Shown here piece by piece: positions 56,683 through 64,000 of a DNA stretch of 64,000 nucleotides. The stretch's first letter is position 1. The number at the start of each line of letters is the position of its first letter. Source of the stretch: Streptomyces sp. MUM 2J. GTDB lineage: Bacteria; Actinomycetota; Actinomycetes; Streptomycetales; Streptomycetaceae. The stretch lies in the NCBI RefSeq assembly GCF_022414535.1, contig NZ_JADWYM010000002.1, positions 62,001 to 126,000 on the forward strand, given 5' to 3'. The notes beneath the pieces were generated by a model, which was not told where the DNA came from, made no database searches, and saw only the letters and a program-made list of their open reading frames with translations. A program made the translations under genes and the position numbers.

Positions 56683-57615
56683 ATGGCGCGGCGCATCGAT
56701 GTGACCGGGGCGGGCGGCGTACGCCTCGCGGCCTGGGAGTTCGGCGACCCTCCCAAGGGCGAACCGGCGGCGCTCCTGCCGGAGCAGCGGGTGGCCGACG
56801 GCACCCGCGCCGGCGACCCGGGCATCGGCCCCGGCGACCACGACCGCTCCCCGGGCGTGCTGTTACTCCACGGCTTGATGGGCCGTGCCTCCCACTGGGC
56901 GTCCACCGCCCGATGGCTCTCCGAACGGCACCGCGCGATCGCCCTCGACCAGCGCGGCCACGGCCAGAGCGGCAAGCCCCCGCAGGCCGCCTTCACCCGG
57001 GAGGCCTACGTCGAGGACGCCGAGGCCGCCCTCGAACAGCTCGGCCTCGCCCCGGCCGTCCTGATCGGCCACGCGATGGGGGCGCTGACCGCCTGGCAGC
57101 TCGCCGCGCGGCGCCCCGACCTGGTGTGCGGCCTGGTCATCTGCGACATGCGGGCCTCCGCGCTCGGGGCCGCCTCGCAGCGCGAGTGGGCCGACTGGTT
57201 CAAGTCGTGGCCCCTGCCCTTCGCCACCCTCGCCGACGTCCGCAAGTGGTTCGGCGAGGACGACCCCTGGGTGGAGCGCCCGAACCCGGCCCGCGGTGAG
57301 TTCTACGCCGAGGTCATGCACGAGTCCCCCGACGGCTGGCGCCCCGTCTTCGAACCCGACCAGATGCTCCGCTCCCGCGAGACCTGGGTGTACGACGCGC
57401 ACTGGGAGGAGCTCGCCCAGGTCCGCTGCCCCACCCTCGTCGTGCGCGGCCTGGACGGCGAGCTGGGGCGCGCGGAGGCGCAGGAGATGGTCCGCGTCCT
57501 GCCCCGCGGCCAGTACGCGGAGGTGGCCGACGCCGGACATCTCGTCCACTACGACCAGCCGGAGGCCTGGCGGACGGCGATCGAGCCGTTCCTGGACGCG
57601 GTGCTCGCCCCCTGA
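56683..57615 (+). CDS. alpha/beta hydrolase lacking the nucleophile serine; contains a TTA codon
   Basis: The 310-residue alpha/beta hydrolase-fold protein has the oxyanion segment LLLHGLMGRASHW, the DQRGHGQSGKP loop, the acid in VRGLDGELGR and the catalytic His in DAGHLVHYD. The nucleophile elbow reads GHAMGA, with Ala131 (GCG at 57073-57075) where GHSMG is expected. Leu61 is encoded by TTA (56863-56865), so translation should depend on bldA tRNA. A proline-rich insert lies near residues 25-50. ATG 56683 has CAGGA upstream. Confidence 0.88.
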   Translation: MARRIDVTGAGGVRLAAWEFGDPPKGEPAALLPEQRVADGTRAGDPGIGPGDHDRSPGVLLLHGLMGRASHWASTARWLSERHRAIALDQRGHGQSGKPPQAAFTREAYVEDAEAALEQLGLAPAVLIGHAMGALTAWQLAARRPDLVCGLVICDMRASALGAASQREWADWFKSWPLPFATLADVRKWFGEDDPWVERPNPARGEFYAEVMHESPDGWRPVFEPDQMLRSRETWVYDAHWEELAQVRCPTLVVRGLDGELGRAEAQEMVRVLPRGQYAEVADAGHLVHYDQPEAWRTAIEPFLDAVLAP

Positions 57616-57709
57616 GCCCCGGCCGCCCTCCGGCCGGGCCGCCCTCCGGCCCGCACCGTCCCGGCCCCGGCGGGTGCCCGTCGGAGCCCGCCGGCGGGCG
57701 GCGTCGTGC

Positions 57710-57734
57710 CGGCCCGCCGGACACCGGCGGGCCG
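57710..57734. terminator. 11-bp stem hairpin between convergent genes
   Basis: The arms 57710-57720 and 57724-57734 are perfect complements with loop ACA. It lies between the hydrolase and the ABC permease stop codons. Two tandem GGCCGCCCTCCGGCC units lie just upstream (57620-57650). Confidence 0.65.
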
Positions 57735-57744
57735 CTCGGCCGCC

Positions 57745-59331
57745 TCACCCCTTGCTGACCGCCGTGAGGATCTCCGGCAGCCGTGCCGCCGTGCGCGGTG
57801 CCGCGAGCCGCAGGCCGAGCACGGTGAGCACGGCCCCGTACCCGGCGCCGCCCGGCAGCAGCAGCCAGCCGAAGGCGTCGGCGTCCGCGCCGGCGTGCAG
57901 CCAGACCGTGGCGGCGATCACGGGCGCGCACAGCAGCGCCGCCGACACCATCCCGCCGAAGATCGAGATCCAGGCCAGCCCGGCCTGCCCGGGCGCCACG
58001 TTCCTGTGGCCCTCCTGCGGGATCGAGTAGGGGAACCGGGCCGACGTCCACGCGCCGGTCGCCAGCATCGCGCCCAGCAGCGCGAACGACAGGCCCAGCA
58101 CCTCCGGCAGCCGCGCCCAGGCGCCGAGCAGCGCCGTCGTCACGACGGTCACGAGTGTCGCGTACGGAAGGGTGATCACCAGCAGGGCCAGCGCCCGCGC
58201 GCGCAGCTCCACATAGGCGTCCCGCGGCGAGGAGATCGTCATCGCGACCATCCAGAACGCGGACGTGTCCTGCCCGAACTGGTTGTACATCTGGATGCCG
58301 AGCATCCCGGCGGCGAAGCAGGCGAAGTAGACGGTCCCGGTGCCCTGCACGGCGTTGAACACGGGCACGATCAGGCCGATGGCGAGGGAGGTCACCCAGG
58401 CCGCCTTCGTCTTCGGATCCCGCCAGACGTAGCGCAGGGAGCGCCCCATCACGGTGCCGGTACGCCCGGCGGGCAGCAGCCGCCCCCAGCCGCGTGCCGA
58501 TCGCCGTTCCCGCCCGGACGGCTCGGCGGCCCGGAGCGTCGAGCCGTCGGGTGCGGTCATCAGCCGCTCCAGGCTGCGCGCCCACACCGCCACCAGTGCC
58601 GCCAACGCGACCGCGCACAGCACCAGTTGTACGGTGGCGGCGGCGTACGAGCCGTCGCTCACCGAGTGCACCGCACCGACCGCGGCCGCCGGGGGAACCC
58701 AGCGCAGCACGTCCGTGACCGGGTCCAGCTGCCCGAGACCGGCCGAACCCAGCCGCTGGGCACCGAAGTTGACGACCTGGACCCCGACCGCGATCACCAG
58801 CCCGCTCAGCACGGCCAGGTCGCGTCCCCGGCGGCTGGTCAGCAGCCGGATGTTGGCGGCGGCGACCGCCCGGGCCAGCGCGACGCACAGCAGCAGGGCG
58901 ACCGGGACGGCGAGGACCGCGACGGTGCCGGCCGCCGTCCCGTGCGCCACCGCGATCGCGGACCCCGTCAGCAGCAGCAGCGTGAACAGCGGTCCGATCC
59001 CGACCAGCGAGGCCGCGAGCAGGGCGCGGACCAGCGGGCGGGGCCGCAGCGGCAGCATCACCAGCCGCGTCGGGTCCAGCGTCTCGTCCCCGCCGGGGAA
59101 GAACAGCGGCATCACCGCCCACCCCAGCCCGAGCACCGCTGCCAGCAGCACCACCAGCGCATCGGCGTGCGCGTGCCCGCGCAGGGCGATCAGGCCGACC
59201 AACTGCAGGGCGGCGAAGAGCAGAGCGACGACCGCGGAGGCCACGTACGCGGCGCGCCGCCCGCCGGACTGCCGCAACCCGTTGCGCAGCAGCGACAGCT
59301 TCAGCCGTACGACGACGGTGGTGACGCTCAT
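57745..59331 (-). CDS. ABC transporter permease
   Basis: The 528-residue integral membrane protein has about 12 hydrophobic helices, including AAYVASAVVALLFAALQLVGL, GIGPLFTLLLLTGSAIAVAHG and TLPYATLVTVVTTALLGAW. A central cytoplasmic segment (LMTAPDGSTLRAAEPSGRERR) separates two halves. It is an exporter-type permease with no periplasmic binding protein gene nearby. ATG 59331 overlaps the ATPase stop as ATGA. The substrate is unknown. Confidence 0.88.
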   Translation of the reverse strand: MSVTTVVVRLKLSLLRNGLRQSGGRRAAYVASAVVALLFAALQLVGLIALRGHAHADALVVLLAAVLGLGWAVMPLFFPGGDETLDPTRLVMLPLRPRPLVRALLAASLVGIGPLFTLLLLTGSAIAVAHGTAAGTVAVLAVPVALLLCVALARAVAAANIRLLTSRRGRDLAVLSGLVIAVGVQVVNFGAQRLGSAGLGQLDPVTDVLRWVPPAAAVGAVHSVSDGSYAAATVQLVLCAVALAALVAVWARSLERLMTAPDGSTLRAAEPSGRERRSARGWGRLLPAGRTGTVMGRSLRYVWRDPKTKAAWVTSLAIGLIVPVFNAVQGTGTVYFACFAAGMLGIQMYNQFGQDTSAFWMVAMTISSPRDAYVELRARALALLVITLPYATLVTVVTTALLGAWARLPEVLGLSFALLGAMLATGAWTSARFPYSIPQEGHRNVAPGQAGLAWISIFGGMVSAALLCAPVIAATVWLHAGADADAFGWLLLPGGAGYGAVLTVLGLRLAAPRTAARLPEILTAVSKG

Positions 59332-60125
59332 CGCGCCGCCCCGCCGCCGAGCCAGTCGAGGTCGGAGCCGGCGTCCCGGCCGCTCGCGCCGACCAGCTGC
59401 AGGAACGCCTGCTGCAGCGAGGGCGCGTCGCCGCGCACCTCGGCGAGGGGGCCCTGGGCGCGGATCCGGCCGGCGGCCATGACGGCCACCCAGTCGCACA
59501 GGGACTCGACCAGTTCCATCACGTGGGAGGAGAAGACGACGGTGGCGCCCGAGGCGGTGTACCGCTCCAGGACGCCCCGGATGGTCTGCGCGGAGACCGG
59601 GTCGACGCCCTCGAACGGCTCGTCGAGGAAGAGCACTTCGGGATTGTGGAGGAGAGCCGCGGCGAGCCCGATCTTCTTGCGCATGCCGGTCGAGTAGTCG
59701 ACGACCAGCTTGTGCCGGGCCCCGGCGAGGTCGAGGACGTCGAGGAGCTGCGCGGCACGTTTGTCGACCTCGGCGCCGGGCAGGCCGCGCAACCGCCCTG
59801 TGTAGGACAGGAGTTCACTTCCGGAGAGACGCTCGAAGAGCCGGAGGCCCTCCGGCAGCACGCCGATGCGGGCCTTGACGGCGACCGGGTCCCGCCACAC
59901 GTCGCGGCCGACGACCTCGACGACGCCCTGGTCGGGCCGCAGCAGTCCGGTCACCATCGACAGCGTGGTGGTCTTCCCGGCACCGTTCGGTCCGACGAGG
60001 CCGACGAACCGCCCGGCCGGCAGCTCCAGGTCGATCCCGGCCACCGCGACCTGCTGCCCGAACCGCTTCCAGAGCCCCTGCACGCGTACGGCAGCCGGGC
60101 CGGCCGCTGAGATTCCCTCCGTCAT
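59328..60125 (-). CDS. ABC transporter ATP-binding protein
   Basis: The 265-residue ATPase of the exporter (DrrA/CcmA-like) group has Walker A GPNGAGKTT near residue 45, signature DYSTGMRKKIGLA (a variant of LSGGQ common in this group), Walker B VLFLDEPFEGVDP and the switch His in VFSSHVMEL. It forms a transporter with the overlapping permease gene downstream. Confidence 0.93.
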   Translation of the reverse strand: MTEGISAAGPAAVRVQGLWKRFGQQVAVAGIDLELPAGRFVGLVGPNGAGKTTTLSMVTGLLRPDQGVVEVVGRDVWRDPVAVKARIGVLPEGLRLFERLSGSELLSYTGRLRGLPGAEVDKRAAQLLDVLDLAGARHKLVVDYSTGMRKKIGLAAALLHNPEVLFLDEPFEGVDPVSAQTIRGVLERYTASGATVVFSSHVMELVESLCDWVAVMAAGRIRAQGPLAEVRGDAPSLQQAFLQLVGASGRDAGSDLDWLGGGAAR

Positions 60126-60238
60126 GGGGCAACCCTACGACCGGGCTGCCGCCCGCAGGGCGCGGGTGGCAGCCCGGGAACACGCCCCGGGCACGCCCGC
60201 CCCCGAGGGCGCGGGTGTGTGCGAACCGGCGGCGTCCG

Positions 60239-60892
60239 TCAGCGGTCCCGCCCGCACGCGTAGGCGAGCGGCGAGATCAACTCCTCGGCGTCCGGCAGCC
60301 ACCGGTTCGCCGGAGTCGGCCGCCGGGCCCACTGCACCGCGCCGCGGGAGCCGTAGCGCGTCGGCGGGGCGGTCACGTAGGAGCCCTCGCCCAGCGCGAC
60401 CAGGTCCAGGGAGGAGAGCGCCCAGCCGATCTTGCGCACCAGCTCACCCACCTTCGCCGTCGCGCCCGGCAGTACGAAGAAGAACATCCGCCGGTCCGGG
60501 GTGAGCGTCACCGGCCCCAGCGTCAGCTCCATCCGCTCCATACGGGCCAGCGCGAGGAACCCGGCCGTCTCCGGCACGGAGAGCGCGTCGAACGTGCGCC
60601 CGGTCGGCAGCAGGATCGACGCCGCCGGCTGCTTCTGCCACATCCGGCGGGCGACGGTCGCGCTGCCCGTCGCCTGCGTCGCCCAGTCGGCGCGGGCCGG
60701 GTGCGCCCCGGGTGCGGCACACCCGGCGTCGTCGCAGGAGCAGCGCTGCACCCCGTCGACGGCTTCCAGCCAGGTGCCGGGGAACACGTCCCAGTGGCGC
60801 TCCTCTGCGTAGCGAACGGCGGTCTCCAGCAGCGATTCCCCGCGCTGCTTCGGAATCTGTGCGGCTTCGGTGCCCGGGATCGTCTCTTCCAC
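60239..60892 (-). CDS. bifunctional DNA primase/polymerase-like protein
   Basis: The protein of about 217 residues is of the prim-pol-related family seen in many Streptomyces: LLETAVRYAEERHWDVFPG, then a Cys-rich segment (RCSCDDAGCAAPGAHPARADW) and the C-terminal half ILLPTGRTFDALSVPETAGFLAL to VALGEGSYVTAPPTRYG. True prim-pol activity is doubtful because the family is divergent. The start is uncertain: GTG 60892 has GGGAG 11 bases upstream, while GTG 60901 and GTG 60916 are longer options. Confidence 0.8.
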   Translation of the reverse strand: MEETIPGTEAAQIPKQRGESLLETAVRYAEERHWDVFPGTWLEAVDGVQRCSCDDAGCAAPGAHPARADWATQATGSATVARRMWQKQPAASILLPTGRTFDALSVPETAGFLALARMERMELTLGPVTLTPDRRMFFFVLPGATAKVGELVRKIGWALSSLDLVALGEGSYVTAPPTRYGSRGAVQWARRPTPANRWLPDAEELISPLAYACGRDR

Positions 60893-61219
60893 GTGGAACA
60901 CAACTCCCGCACCCACCTGGAGTTACGGCTGCGACCGCGCGCGGGGGAGGAGCATCGATTCCGCGTCCGGGGCGCATGGGTGCACAGGTGGGGGCGCGCG
61001 GAGGGATTGACGGCGCGAGCGGGTAGCCATGCGGGGGGCACGGTTGTGCTGTTACCCCAGCAATCCTCAACATGCCGCGCATGACGTGCATTTTCGACAA
61101 GTCGGCGGGGCATTGATCTTCACGGCCGGATTCTCCACGCCGGAACGTGAGGGGTTCGGTCGCGGAAGACTCGTCAACCCGGTGCGTGGGCAGGCACCGC
61201 AGCCACAGGGGGTTATGCC

Positions 61220-62605
61220 ATGGCCGCAAGGCCTCTCGTCGCGCGGCAGCCGAACGAACGGCTGCAGGCGCTCATCCAGGAAGCCGGTTGCTCGAACGCG
61301 GGGCTGGCCCGCCGGGTCAACATGTGCGGTGCCGAGCACGGCCTCGACCTGCGGTACGACAAGACCTCCGTGGCGCGCTGGCTGCGCGGGCAGCAACCGC
61401 GGGGACGCGCTCCGGCGATCATCGCCGAGGCGCTGGGCCGCAAGCTGGGCCGAACGGTCACGATCGACGAGATCGGCATGGCCAACGGCAAGAACCTCGC
61501 CTCGGGCGTCGGCCTGCAGTTCTCGCCGACGGTCCTGGGCGCCATCGAGCAGGTCTGCGAGCTGTGGCGCAGCGACGTCGGGCGCCGCGACTTCCTGTCC
61601 GGCTCGTCCGTCGCCGCCTCCGCGCTCGTCGAACCGAGCCGCGACTGGCTCATCTCCTCGCCGGACGGCCAGGTGGCGCGCGCGGCGGGCCCGCGGGTGG
61701 GCCAGGCCGACGTGGCCGCCGTGAAGGCCATGACGCGCGCGCTGGTCGATCTGGACCACCAGTACGGCAGCGGGCACGTGCGGCCGGTGGTCGTGCACTA
61801 TCTCAACAGCGTCGTCTCCGGTCTGCTGGCCGGGTCCTACCGCGAGGGTGTGGGCCGCGAACTGTTCGCCGCGGTCGCCCGGTTGACCGAACTCGCCGGA
61901 TACATGGCCGTCGACACCGGGCAACCGGGTCTCGCCCAGCGCTACTACATCCAGTCGCTGCGGCTCGCGCAGGCGGCCGGCGACCGCGGTTACGGCGGCT
62001 ACGTCCTCGCCGCCTCCATGAGCCACCTGGCCGCACAGCTCGGAAACCCGCGGGAGATCGCGCAGTTGGCGCGTGCCGCGCAGGAAGGGGCGCGCGGGCG
62101 CGTCACACCGCGCGCGGAGGCGATGTTCCACGCCGCGGAAGCCCGGGGCCACGCCCTTCTCGGCGACGTGCGCTCCGCCCACGCCGCGGCCGGGCGCGCG
62201 GTGGACGCCATGGAGGCCGTCGACCCGGCCTCCGGCGACGATCCGGCGTGGATCGCCCACTTCGACGAGGCCTATCTGGCCGATGAGTTGGCGCACTGCC
62301 ATCGCGACCTCGGGCAGGCCGACTCCGCGGCCCGCTGCGCGGAGCAGTCCCTGGCCGGGCACCCCGAGTCCCGCGCCCGCCGGCGGGCCATCGGCTACGT
62401 CCTGCTCGCCACGGCGCAGGCCCAGCAGCGGGAGATCGAACAGGCCTGCAGCACCGGCCTGAAGGCCGTGGAACTCCTCGAAACCCTCCGCTCCAACCGG
62501 GGAGCCGAGTATCTGGAGGACTTCCAGCAGAGGTTGGAGCCCTTCCGCGACGAGCCGGTGGTGCGGGAGTTCGGCGCGCGACTGGACCTTCGCGCGGCCG
62601 CATGA
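61220..62605 (+). CDS. NsdA-like regulatory protein with TPR-type C-terminus
   Basis: The 461-residue protein has an N-terminal DNA-binding-like domain (ERLQALIQEAGCSNAGLARRV, TSVARWLRGQQPRGRAPAIIAE), a Tat-like or hinge segment (GRRDFLSGSSVAASALVEP) and a long helical TPR-like region (YYIQSLRLAQAAGDRGYG, RAEAMFHAAEARGHALLGDV). It belongs with the Streptomyces NsdA family of negative regulators of sporulation and antibiotic production. ATG 61220 has a G-rich ribosome binding site. It is divergent from the prim-pol-like gene, with 327 bp between them that hold promoters only. Confidence 0.88.
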   Translation: MAARPLVARQPNERLQALIQEAGCSNAGLARRVNMCGAEHGLDLRYDKTSVARWLRGQQPRGRAPAIIAEALGRKLGRTVTIDEIGMANGKNLASGVGLQFSPTVLGAIEQVCELWRSDVGRRDFLSGSSVAASALVEPSRDWLISSPDGQVARAAGPRVGQADVAAVKAMTRALVDLDHQYGSGHVRPVVVHYLNSVVSGLLAGSYREGVGRELFAAVARLTELAGYMAVDTGQPGLAQRYYIQSLRLAQAAGDRGYGGYVLAASMSHLAAQLGNPREIAQLARAAQEGARGRVTPRAEAMFHAAEARGHALLGDVRSAHAAAGRAVDAMEAVDPASGDDPAWIAHFDEAYLADELAHCHRDLGQADSAARCAEQSLAGHPESRARRRAIGYVLLATAQAQQREIEQACSTGLKAVELLETLRSNRGAEYLEDFQQRLEPFRDEPVVREFGARLDLRAAA

Positions 62606-62771
62606 CGGTGCGGGACACGGTGGGTTGACGAAGCGGCACCGGCCGTCCACAGGCGCGTGTTACCGCGGTCACAGGGAAGGAGGCGGTGTTCTGAGCTGCG
62701 TAGCACCCGGCTCAGGGGACCCGGTAGCGTGACCCGACGATCCCGAAGGTCCCCCATTCGTAGGAGTCCCG

Positions 62772-64000
62772 GTGACGCAGAGTGGACAGGGCGAGGAGCC
62801 CTCGGCGCAGCGGCCCGCGCGCGAAGGCGTCGTGCTGCCCTCCGACGGCGGTGCGCCCCTGCTGCCGGACCCGCACGGGGGCGGGCAGCAGGCCCCTCAC
62901 CCCGCCGGCCCACAGCCCGATCCGTACGGTGGCCAGGGCGGTGCCCCCGGCACCGCTCCGTCGGGCGGCCAGGCCTGGGGCAGCCCGTGGGGACCCGGTC
63001 AGCACCAGCAGCCGCAGGCCGACCAGCAGCACCACCAGCACCAGCAGCCGCAGGCCGACCAGGGGTGGCAGCAGCCCGCCCAGTCCTGGTCCGCCACCCC
63101 GGCGCCGTCCGGCGCCGGCCCGCTGCCCCCCGAGGTCGGACACCCCCCTGCGTACGGCGGCCCGGACGGGCCGCAGGCACCGGGGTACGGGTACCCGGGT
63201 GCACCGCAGGCGTCGGCCGGGCCGTCCCCGGCGTACGGCTACCCGCCCGCATACCCCGCGCACGGGGCCGGCGGCACCGCGGGCAACGGCTACGGGGCAC
63301 CCGCCGGCGGCCCGAGCGCGCACCTGCCGGCGGCCGCCGGGGGAGCCACTCCGTATCCGCCGCACACCGACGTGCCGGCGCACCCGCCCGCGCCGGGAGC
63401 CGCCGAGGGGGCGACGCAGTTCCTTCCGCCGGTCGCGGCACCGTCCGCGCACGGTGCTCACCCCCCGCAGGGCGCGTACGGCGCGCCCGGGGCGCACGCT
63501 CCGCACACCGTCCCCGACGAGGCGGCCACCCGCTTCATACCTCCCGTCGGCCCTGGCGCCCTCCCGCCCGAGGCGGGTGCCGACCCGACGCGGACCCCCG
63601 GCCGGGCCGCACCGCCCGCGGCCGGTGCCGACGCGGAGGCGACGCAGTACATCGCGCCGGTCCCCGCGCAGCCGGACGCGCCGGCGCCGCCTTACGGCGG
63701 CATGCCGGGAGAGGCGGACCGGCAGCCGCCCGTCGAGTTCGACAACCTCTTCCGCAACGGACCCGGGGGCGACGGCCCGGCCGGCGCGACCCAGCAGATG
63801 CCCCGCGTCCGGCAGGAGGAGCCCGGGTACGCCGCGCAGCCCGCGTTCATCCCGTCGCGTCCCGGGAGGGACGACGACGGGGGCGACGAGCGGCGCCGAG
63901 GCGGCGGCACCGGTTCGCGGTGGCCCCTGATCGCGGCGATCGGCGTCGGGATCGCCGTGCTCGGCGTCGGCGCCGGCGCGATGCTCGGCAGCTCCGGCGG
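62772..64000 (+). CDS. membrane protein with long disordered N-terminus and ATQ motifs, 3' end beyond window
   Basis: GTG 62772 has TAGGAG five bases upstream and opens VTQSGQGEEPSAQRP. The first 380 residues are Gly/Pro/Gln/Tyr-rich and disordered, with a tandem HQQPQADQQHHQ-type repeat near residue 80. Motifs like EGATQFLPPV, EAATRFIPPV, EATQYIAPV and AGATQQMPRV recur between residues about 210 and 345. A transmembrane helix (WPLIAAIGVGIAVLGVGAG) starts near residue 387; the extracellular part is outside the window. Such proteins in Streptomyces often precede peptidoglycan-binding or LytR-like domains, which cannot be checked here. Confidence 0.8.
   Translation, partial: MTQSGQGEEPSAQRPAREGVVLPSDGGAPLLPDPHGGGQQAPHPAGPQPDPYGGQGGAPGTAPSGGQAWGSPWGPGQHQQPQADQQHHQHQQPQADQGWQQPAQSWSATPAPSGAGPLPPEVGHPPAYGGPDGPQAPGYGYPGAPQASAGPSPAYGYPPAYPAHGAGGTAGNGYGAPAGGPSAHLPAAAGGATPYPPHTDVPAHPPAPGAAEGATQFLPPVAAPSAHGAHPPQGAYGAPGAHAPHTVPDEAATRFIPPVGPGALPPEAGADPTRTPGRAAPPAAGADAEATQYIAPVPAQPDAPAPPYGGMPGEADRQPPVEFDNLFRNGPGGDGPAGATQQMPRVRQEEPGYAAQPAFIPSRPGRDDDGGDERRRGGGTGSRWPLIAAIGVGIAVLGVGAGAMLGSSG

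Overview
The window is high-GC actinobacterial DNA, almost certainly a Streptomyces chromosome. The reasons are the strong GC bias at third codon positions, frequent GTG/TTG starts, futalosine-pathway menaquinone genes (mqnB, mqnD), an XRE/DUF397 pair, a DmdR1-type iron regulator with an antiparallel open frame, and a TTA codon in one gene. From memory, the gene order resembles the S. coelicolor SCO43xx to SCO44xx core region (mqnD/mqnB, MarR+MFS, serC, the acyl-CoA cluster, pdxH/citrate synthase, dmdR1). Nothing was aligned, so this is an impression and not a result.

Layout. 1-3.3 kb: the 5' part of an XPB-type helicase gene (minus strand), a divergent large serine recombinase and a truncated TPR gene, which together look like a stripped-down integrative element. 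3.3-9.5 kb: a helicase-associated/WYL protein, a membrane protein, a HAD phosphatase, a decayed stretch of about 1.1 kb and a cold-shock-domain protein. 9.5-17.5 kb: mqnB-mqnD, a DUF2771 lipoprotein, an MFS transporter, a DUF3027 protein and a giant GHKL/sacsin-like ATPase. 17.7-25.3 kb: a CtpE-like P-type ATPase, a DUF2530 protein, an NCS2 purine permease, a ribbon-helix-helix protein, a MarR+MFS pair, thpR and a tiny membrane peptide. 25.5-31.5 kb is accessory in character: a lower-GC pair of secreted proteins, an aldo/keto reductase, an XRE/DUF397 module with a divergent unknown gene, an SGNH hydrolase and a surface beta-propeller. 31.6-39.3 kb: DacB with a His-rich tail, serC, a FAD/Fe-S D-2-hydroxyacid dehydrogenase and an EamA exporter preceded by a leader ORF.

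39.4-49.7 kb is one long co-directional cluster with mostly overlapping start/stop codons: TIGR03084 protein, AtuA-like protein, acyl-CoA carboxylase beta and alpha, acyl-CoA dehydrogenase, acyl/cinnamate-CoA ligase, enoyl-CoA hydratase and TetR. Together these genes can activate, dehydrogenate, carboxylate and hydrate a branched or unsaturated acyl-CoA, as in leucine/isovalerate or acyclic terpene catabolism. The natural substrate cannot be read from sequence.

49.9-64 kb: pdxH divergent from a citrate synthase, a 12-codon mini-gene with its own promoter and hairpin, a GNAT remnant, a PAS protein, a SIS-domain protein, dmdR1 with the antiparallel adm-like frame, an alpha/beta hydrolase that lacks its catalytic serine and carries a TTA codon, an ABC exporter pair, a prim-pol-like protein, an NsdA-like regulator and the start of a membrane protein with repeated ATQ motifs. 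I found no tRNA, rRNA, CRISPR array or intact insertion sequence.
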